DNA of 64,000 nucleotides, from the NCBI GenBank assembly GCA_029851415.1, contig CM056743.1:20994905-21058904 (forward strand). The letters are read 5' to 3'. The stretch comes from Eretmocerus hayati (lineage: Eukaryota > Arthropoda > Insecta > Hymenoptera > Aphelinidae). Positions 55,932-64,000 of the stretch are shown here, one piece after another (within the stretch, counting starts at the first letter, position 1; each line of letters begins with the position of its first letter). A program made the translations under genes and the position numbers. The notes beneath the pieces are model-generated. The model ran no database searches. It worked only from the letters and a program-made list of their open reading frames with translations, and was not told the origin of the DNA.

Positions 55932-58900
55932 AATTCTCGTCGACTCGATCAACCGCTCCTGTACTGCATGAGCAGAAGAGCTTAACCCAAGGTACCCCAT
56001 CCTGTACAGAAACTCACCCTTTTACTGTTCCATCTTGCTCTCTGGACCATGTTTGATTTCGCTGAACTGTCCCGGGTTCTTCGGAAAAGCCGATGCACAT
56101 GTCCAATCGACCGATCCACCAGATGCGGCCCCGTACTCCAATTCGCTCTTTTACTGTTCGATTCTGCTCTCTGAACGATCTTGACCAAGAGAATCATTCA
56201 AATCCCTTCGACCAAACCGATGCGGGACCCGAATTCCGAATAAATTGAAACGAATCAACAAATCCAAGTGATGCAAACAAACAGCTCAGGGTACTTCATC
56301 GAAAGTAAGCTTGAGTTCTCCACAGCCATGTCCTACGGCAATCCGCCCTTTTACCATTCTATCCTCCTATATCGACCATATTCGACTCTATTAATCGTTC
56401 CGGATCCGCCGAATGAGCCGATGCACATGTCCACCCGAGGATCGATCGAGACTGCCCTGTGGTTTTCGTCGACTCGATCAACCATTCCTGTAATACATGG
56501 GCCAGGAGAGGTTCACCCAGAGTGCCCCATACTGAGCAGTAAATCACCCTTTTACTGTTCCATCCTGCTCTCTGGGCCAAGTTTGATTCAGTAAAACTAT
56601 CCCGAGTCCTTCGTATGAACCGGAGCACATGTCTAATCGACCTATCCACCAGATGTGGCCCCTCACTCCATCTCGCCCTCTTACTGTTCGATTCTGCTCC
56701 CTGAACGATCTTGACCCAGAGAATCATTGAAATTCCTCCGACCAAACCGATGCGGGACCCGAATTCCGAATGAATCGGAACAGATCAACAAATCCCAGTG
56801 ATGGAAACATACATCTCAGGGTACTCCATCGAAAGTAAGCGTGAGTTCTCCACAGCCATTTCCCACGGCAATCCGCCCTTCCATCATTCTATCCTGCTAT
56901 AGCGACCATATTCGACTCTATTGATAGTTCGGGATCCTTCGGATTAGCCGATGCACATGTCTACACCAGGATCGATCGAGACTCTCCTGTAATTCTTGTC
57001 GATGCGATCAACCATTGGTGTAATGCATGGGCCACAGGATGTTCACTCAAGGTACCCAACCCTGAACAGGAATTAACCTTTTACTGTTCGATCCTGCTCT
57101 CTGGGCCATGTATGATTCAGTGAAACTGTCCCGGGTTCTTCGGATAAGCCGATGCGAATGTCCAATCGACCGATCCACCAGATGCGGCCCCGTACTCCAA
57201 TTCGCTCTTTTACTGTTCGATTCTGCTCTCTGAACGATCTTGACCAAGAGAATCATTCAAATTCCTTCGACCAAACCGATGCGGGACCCGAATTCCGAAT
57301 GAATTGAAACGAAGCAACAAATCCAAGTGATGCAAACAAACAGCTCAGGGTACTTCATCGAAAGTGAGCTTGAGTTCTCCACAGCCATGTCCTACGGCAA
57401 TCCGCCCTTTTACCATTCTATCCTGCTATATCGACCATATTCGACTCTATTAATCGTTCCGGATCCGCCGAATGAGCCGATGCACATGTCCACCCGAGGA
57501 TCGATCGAGACTGCCCTGTGGTTTTCATCGACTCGATCAACCATTCCTGTAATACATGGGCCAGGAGAGGTTCACCCAGAGTGCCCCATACTGAGCAGTA
57601 AATCACCCTTTTACTGTTCCATCCTGCTCTCTGGGCCAAGTTTGATTCAGTAAAACTATCCCGAGTCCTTCGTATGAACCGGAGCACATGTCTAATCGAC
57701 CTATCCACCAGATGTGGCCCCTCACTCCATCTCGCCCTCTTACAGTTCGATTCTGCTCCCTGAACGATCTTGACCCAGAGAATCATTGAAATTCCTCCGA
57801 CCAAACCGATGCGGGACCCGAATTCCGAATAAATCGGAACAGATCAACAAATCCCAGTGATGGAAACATACATCTCAGGGTACTCCATCGAAAGTAAGCG
57901 TGAGTTCTCCACAGCCATTTCCCACGGCAATCCGCCCTTTCATCATTCTATCCTGCTATAGCGACCATATTCGACTCTATTGATAGTTCGGGATCCTTCG
58001 GATTAGCCGATGCACATGTCTACACCAGGATCGATCGAGACTCTCCTGTAATTCTTGTCGATGCGATCAACCATTGGTGTAATGCATGGGCCACAGGATG
58101 TTCACTCAAGGTACCCAACCCTGAACAGGAATTAACCTTTTACTGTTCGATCCTGCTCTCTGGGCCATGTATGATTCAGTGAAACTGTCCCGGGTTCTTC
58201 GGATAAGCCGATGCACATGTCCAATCGACCGATCCACCAGATGCGGCCCCGTACTCCAATTCGCTCTTTTACTGTTCGATTCTGCTCTCTGAACGATCTT
58301 GACCAAGAGAATCATTCAAATTCCTTCGACCAAACCGATGCGGGACCCGAATTCCGAATAAATTGAAACGAAGCAACAAATCCGAGTGATGCAAACAAAC
58401 AGCTCAGGGTACTTCATCGAAAGTAAGCTTGAGTTCTCCACAGCCATGTCCTACGGCAATCCGCCCCTTTACCATTCTATCCTGCTATATCGACCATATT
58501 CGACTCTATTAATCGTTCCGGATCCGCCGAATGAGCCGATGCACATGTCCACCCGAGGATCGATCGAGACTGCCCTGTGGTTTTCATCGACTCGATCAAC
58601 CATTCCTGTAATACATGGGCCAGGGGAGGTTCATCCAGAGTGCCCCATACTGAGCAGTAAATCACCCTTTTACTGTTCCATCCTGCTCTCTGGGCCAAGT
58701 TTGATCCAGTAAAATTACCCCGAGTCCTTCGTATGAGCCGAAGCACATGTCTAATCGACCTATCCACCAGATGTGGCCCCTCACTCCATCTCGCCCTCTT
58801 ACTGTTCGATTCTGCTCTCTGAACGATCTTGACCGAGAAAATCATTGAAATTCCTGCGACAAAACCGATGCGGGACCCGAATTCCGAATGAATCGAAACA

Positions 58901-60697
58901 GATCAACAAATCCCAGTGATGCAAACATACATCTCAGGGTACTCCATCGAAAGTAAGCGTGAGTTCTCCATAGCCATTTCCCACGGCAATCCACCCTTTC
59001 ACCATTCTATCCTGCTATAGCGACCATATTCGACTCTATTGATAGTTCCGGATCCTTCGGATTAGCCGATGCACATGTCTACACCAGGATCGATCGAGAC
59101 TCTCCTGTAATTCTTGGCGATGCGATCAACCATTGGTGTAATGCATGGGCCACAGGATGTTCACTCAAGGTACCCAACCCTGAACAGGAATTAACCTTTC
59201 ACTGTTCGATCCTGCTCTCTGGGCCATGTATGATTCAGTGAAACTATCCCGAGTCCTTCGGATAAGCCGATGCACATGTCCAATCGACCGATCCACCAGA
59301 TGCGGTCTCGTACTCCAATTCGCTCTTTTACTGTTCGATTCTGCTCTCTGAACGATCTTGACCAAGAGAATCATTCAAATTCCTTCGACCAAACCGATGC
59401 GGGACCCGAATTCCGAATAAATTGAAACGAATCAACGAATCCCAGTGGTGCAAACAAACAGCTCAGGGTACTTCATCGAAAGTAAGCTTAAGTTCTCAAC
59501 AGTCATGTCCCACGGCAATCCACCCTTTTACCATTCTATCCTGCGAGACCGACCATATTCGACTCTATTAATCGTTCCGGATCCGCCGAAAGAGCCGATG
59601 CACATGTCCACCCCAGGATCGATCGAAACTTCCCTGTGGTCTTCATCGACTCGATCAACCATTCCTGTAATACATGGGCCAGAGGAGGTTTACTCAGAGT
59701 GCCCCATACTGAGCAGTGAATCACCCTTTTACTGTTCCATCCTGCTCTCTGGGCCAAGTTTGATTCAGTGAAACTATTCCGAGTCCTTCGTATGAGCCGA
59801 TGCACATGTCCAATCGACCGATCCACCAGATGCGGTCTCGTACTCCAATTCGCTCTTTTACTGTTCGATTCTGCTCTCTGAACGATCTTGACCAAGAGAA
59901 TCATTCAAATTCCTTCGACCAAACCGATGCGGGACCCGAATTCCGAATAAATTGAAACGAATCAACGAATCCCAGTGGTGCAAACAAACAGCTCAGGGTA
60001 CTTCATCGAAAGTAAGCTTAAGTTCTCAACAGTCATGTCCCACGGCAATCCACCCTTTCACCATTCTATCCTGCGAGACCGACCATATTCGACTCTATTA
60101 ATCGTTCCGGATCCGCCGAAAGAGCCGATGCACATGTCCACCCCAGGATCGATCGAAACTTCCCTGTGGTCTTCATCGACTCGATCAACCATTCCTGTAA
60201 TACATGGGCCAGAGGAGGTTTACTCAGAGTGCCCCATACTGAGCAGTGAATCACCCTTTTACTGTTCCATCCTGCTCTCTGGGCCAAGTTTGATTCAGTA
60301 AAACTATTCCGAGTCCTTCGTATGAGCCGAAGCATATGTCCAATCGATCGATCCACCAGATGCGGCCCCGTTCTCCAATCCGCTCTTTTACTGTTCGATT
60401 CTGCTCTCTGCACGATTTTGACCAAGGAAATCATTCAAATCCCTTCGACCATACCGATGCGGGATCCGAATTCCGAATAAATTGAAACGAATCCACAAAT
60501 CCCAGTGATGCAAACATACATCCCAGGGTATTCCATCGAAAAAGAGCGTGAGTTCTCCACAGCCATTCCCCACGGCAATCCGCCCTCTCACCATTCTTCC
60601 CTGCGGCATCGACCTTTTTCGAGTCTATGGATCAATCCGGATCCTTCAGAAGAGCCAATGCACATTTCCTTCCCAGGATCGATCAAGACTCTCCTGT

Positions 60698-61450
60698 TAG
60701 GTAGTTGGATTACCCCCGAAAAAACACTCCCGGCGCGAGATAGTGGCTAAACTCTGTACAACTCGATGTTTGTGGGTTCAAACAGTAGACGATACCTTCA
60801 ATAATCGATACTAACATCATATATTAATTGAGATTTGGGGCGCGGTATGGATGAACTATGAAACATGCATTTTTTCACGTTCATCTCGCTTTTTCCACGA
60901 TAACCCGGAAAATATCTATTTTTTGGAAAAATTTGTAGAATAACTTTTTGTAGATCTCTGGAAGATCCACAGAATTGATCCGATTACTTTTCCTCGCAAA
61001 CTGCAAATCTTCCGAGTAATTGCTTATGAAAGTCGGATTCGAATTTATTTGAACAAATTCGCTCAAATTCCTCATAACGGGGTCAAACAATTTTTCTGAT
61101 TGATCAAATTCGATCTTGACTTTGATGAGGAATAACTCGAAAGGGTTGCAGCTTGCAAGGGAAAATGTCTGCAACAACGTTGTAGATCTTTCAGAGATCT
61201 ACAGAAAGGTATTCCACGAATTTTTTCAGAGTATTGATATTTTCCGACTTATTGTGGAGAAACCGAGATGAAGGTCAACACATGCATGTTTTTATAGTTC
61301 ATTCATACCGCGCTCTGATATTTAAACATCGATTCTTGTTAATATCGATTATTGAAGGTATCATCTACCATTTGAGCCCACAATTGTCGTGTTGTACTGA
61401 GTTTAGCCACTTAGCGATGGAATTTCGGGGGTAATTCGACTATCGATGTA
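60698..61450. repeat. Foldback module, type I, copy 7
   Basis: Same type as copies 2 and 4, again followed 1,281 bp later by a type II module. Confidence 0.8.
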
Positions 61451-61978
61451 GTTCTCGTCGACTCGATCAACCGTTCCTGTATTGCATGAGCAGAGGAGCT
61501 TAACCCAAGGTCCCCGATCCTGTACAGAAATTCGTCCTTCCACTGTTCCATCTTGCTCTCTGAGCCATGTTTCATTCCGTTGAACTATCCCGAGTTTTTC
61601 GGATAAGCCGATGCACATGCCCAATCGACCGATCCACCAGATGCGGCCCCGTATTCCACTTCGCTCTTTCACTGTTCGATTCTGCTCTCTAATCGATCTT
61701 GACCAAGAGCATCTTCCAAATCCCTCAGACCAAACCGATGCGTGACCCGAAATCCGAATGAATCGGAACAAATCGACGGATCCCAGTGATGCAAACATAC
61801 ATCCCAGGGTACTCCATCGAAAGTGAGCTTGAGGTCTCCACAGCCATTTCCCACGGCAATCCGCCCTCTCACCATTCTTTCCTGCGGCATCGACCTTTTT
61901 CGAGTCTATGGATCAATCCGGATCCTTCAGAAGAGCCCGTGCTCTTTTCCTTCCCAGGATCGATCAGGACTCTCCTGT

Positions 61979-62728
61979 TAGGTAGTTGAATTACCCCCGA
62001 AAAAACACTCCCGGCGCGAGATAGTGGCTGAACTAATTACAACACGATGTTTGTGGGTTCAAACGGTAGACGATACCTTCAGTAATCGATACTAACAAAA
62101 TATAACAATTGAGATTTGGGGCAGGGTATAGATAAACTATGAAACATGCATTTTCTTACCTTTCTCTCGCTTTTTCCTCGATAACCCGGAAAATATCAAT
62201 TTTTTGGAAAAATTTGTAGAATAACTTCTTGTAGATTCCTGGAAGATCCACAAAATTGATCTGAACACTTTTCCCCGCAAACTGAAACTCTTCCGAGTAA
62301 TTGCCCATCGAAGTCGGATTCGAATTTATTTGAACTAATTCGCTAAAATTTCTTATAACGGGATCAAACAACTTCTCTGATTAAACAAATTCGATCTTGA
62401 CTTTGATGAGGAATAACTCGGAAGGGTTGCAGCTTGCATGGGAGAATGTCTACAACAACGTTGTAGATCTTTCAGAGATCTACAAAAAGTTATCCCACGA
62501 ATTTTCTCAGAGAATTGATATTTCGACTTATTGTGGGAAAACCGAGATGAAGGTCAACACATGCATGTTTTCATAGTTCATTCATACCGCGTTCTGATAT
62601 TTAAACATCGATTCTTGTAAATACCGATTATTGAAGGTATCACCTACCATTTGAGCCCACAAGCGTCGTGTTGTACTGAGTTTAGCCATTTAGTGATGGA
62701 ATTTCGGGGGTAATTCAACTATCGATGA
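61979..62728. repeat. Foldback module, type II, copy 8
   Basis: Closest to copy 6: both have GCATTTTCTTACC and AACAACTTCTCTG, where copies 3 and 5 have GCATTTTTTTACC and AACAATTTCTCTG. The last two type II modules therefore share a recent ancestor. Confidence 0.8.
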
Positions 62729-64000
62729 AATTCTCGTCGACTCGATCAACCGCTCCTGTACTGCATTAGCAGAAGAGCTTAACCCAAGGTACCCCATCCT
62801 GTACAGAAACTCACCCTTTTACTGTTCCATCTTGCTCTCTGGACCATGTTTGATTTCGCTGAACTGTCCCGGGTTCTTCGGAAAAGCCGATGCACATGTC
62901 CAATCGACCGATCCACCAGATGCGGCCCCGTACTCCAATTCGCTCTTTTACTGTTCGATTCTGCTCTCTGAACGATCTTGACCAAGAGAATCATTCAAAT
63001 CCCTTCGACCAAACCGATGCGGGACCCGAATTCCGAATAAATTGAAACGAATCAACAAATCCAAGTGATGCAAACAAACAGCTCAGGGTACTTCATCGAA
63101 AGTAAGCTTGAGTTCTCCACAGCCATGTCCTACGGCGATCCGCCCTTTTACCATTCTATCCTCCTATATCGACCATATTCGACTCTATTAATCGTTCCGG
63201 ATCCGCCGAATGAGCCGATGCACATGTCCACCCGAGGATCGATCGAGACTGCCCTGTGGTTTTCATCGACTCGATCAACCATTCCTGTAATACATGGGCC
63301 AGGAGAGGTTCACCCAGAGTGCCCCATACTGAGCAGTAAATCACCCTTTTACTGTTCCATCCTGCTCTCTGGGCCAAGTTTGATTCAGTAAAACTATCCC
63401 GAGTCCTTCGTATGAACCGGAGCACATGTCTAATCGACCTATCCACCAGATGTGGCCCCTCACTCCATCTCGCCCTCTTACTGTTCGATTCTGCTCCCTG
63501 AACGATCTTGACCCAGAGAATCATTGAAATTCCTCCGACCAAACCGATGCGGGACCCGAATTCCGAATAAATCGGAACAGATCAACAAATCCCAGTGATG
63601 CAAACATACATCTCAGGGTACTCCATCGAAAGTAAGCGTGAGTTCTCCACAGCCATTTCCCACGGCAATCCGCCCTTTCACCATTCTATCCTGCTATAGC
63701 GACCATATTCGACTCTATTGATAATTCGGGATCCTTCGGATTAGCCGATGCACATGTCTACACCAGGATCGATCGAGACTCTCCTGTAATTCTTGTCGAT
63801 GCGATCAACCATTGGTGTAATGCATGGGCCACAGGATGTTCACTCAAGGTACCCAACCCTGAACAGGAATTAACCTTTTACTGTTCGATCCTGCTCTCTG
63901 GGCCATGTATGATTCAGTGAAACTGTCCCGGGTTCTTCGGATAAGCCGATGCACATGTCCAATCGACCGATCCACCAGATGCGGCCCCGTACTCCAATTC

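Larger units (their letters stand above)
40010..64000. repeat. Higher-order satellite array, ~530-bp basic unit
   Basis: The array fills the rest of the window and runs off its end. Within a unit, the landmark T-A-C-x-(G/A)-TTC-(G/C/T)-AT-(T/C)-CTGCT recurs at spacings of about 200, 200 and 129 bp; examples are 57,211, 57,411, 57,612, 57,741, 57,941, 58,141 and 58,270. Two unit variants alternate to give a 1,059-bp dimer (56,268, 57,327, 58,386, 59,445 for one landmark). Recurring frames of 60-131 codons on both strands follow the repeat and show no protein motifs. The first kilobase or so, nearest 40,010, is the most diverged, as expected at an array edge. Confidence 0.92.

Noticed and set aside
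40010..64000. Dozens of 60-131-codon ORFs on both strands as a tandem gene family
   Set aside because: They overlap on opposite strands, end at the same landmark in each satellite unit and contain no protein motifs.
40010..64000. The 40-64 kb satellite as the arm of a second RAG-like element
   Set aside because: No CACAGTG end is seen at its left edge and its monomers do not resemble those of the 21-31 kb arms.

Overview
The window looks like a repeat-rich, gene-poor stretch of animal nuclear DNA, most likely from an arthropod and probably an insect. The reasons are long GA/CT, GT and TTGA microsatellites, many foldback (inverted-repeat) elements, a Transib/RAG1-type DNA transposon, a miniature LTR retroelement and a long higher-order satellite. 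There are no operons, bacterial signals or intact housekeeping genes. The species cannot be named from this sequence.

Region by region. (1) 1-12.3 kb: a decaying, minus-strand cluster of duplicated gene fragments. They combine ankyrin repeats with an unassigned module carrying the signature W-G-x-L-Y-R. The pieces are broken by frameshifts, (GA)n tracts and a ~110-bp dispersed repeat, and one ~2-kb block is duplicated (about 4.16-6.33 and 7.97-9.87 kb). (2) 12.3-21 kb: no convincing gene, but a series of foldback elements, the largest a composite at 15.36-18.63 kb. (3) 21,047-31,638: a 10.6-kb transposon that begins CACAGTG, ends CACTGTG and is flanked by the 5-bp direct repeat CCCCG. Its arms are 3.5-3.8 kb inverted repeats made mostly of a 526-bp trimeric tandem repeat. 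Between them lies a minus-strand ORF that matches the C-terminal catalytic half of RAG1/Transib transposases (CxxC, HxxxxH, E-x-x-N-K). (4) 31.6-40 kb: small DNA transposons (one hAT-like with an 8-bp target duplication), a 5S-rRNA-like scrap, two tRNA-like scraps, a 1.57-kb foldback element and a few weak ORFs. (5) 40-64 kb: a satellite with a ~530-bp basic unit, a 1,059-bp dimer and a 3,620-bp higher-order repeat. It carries co-amplified ~750-bp foldback modules and one 570-bp TRIM retroelement (43,184-43,753) with a tRNA-like cassette inside each LTR.

The two strongest finds are the RAG1/Transib-like element with giant satellite-filled inverted arms, and the TRIM with a tRNA-like, oligo-T-terminated segment in its LTRs, an arrangement reminiscent of plant Cassandra elements (5S in the LTR). 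Genes here do not form a pathway; the window is mainly a record of mobile and satellite DNA, and most short ORFs are by-products of repeats.
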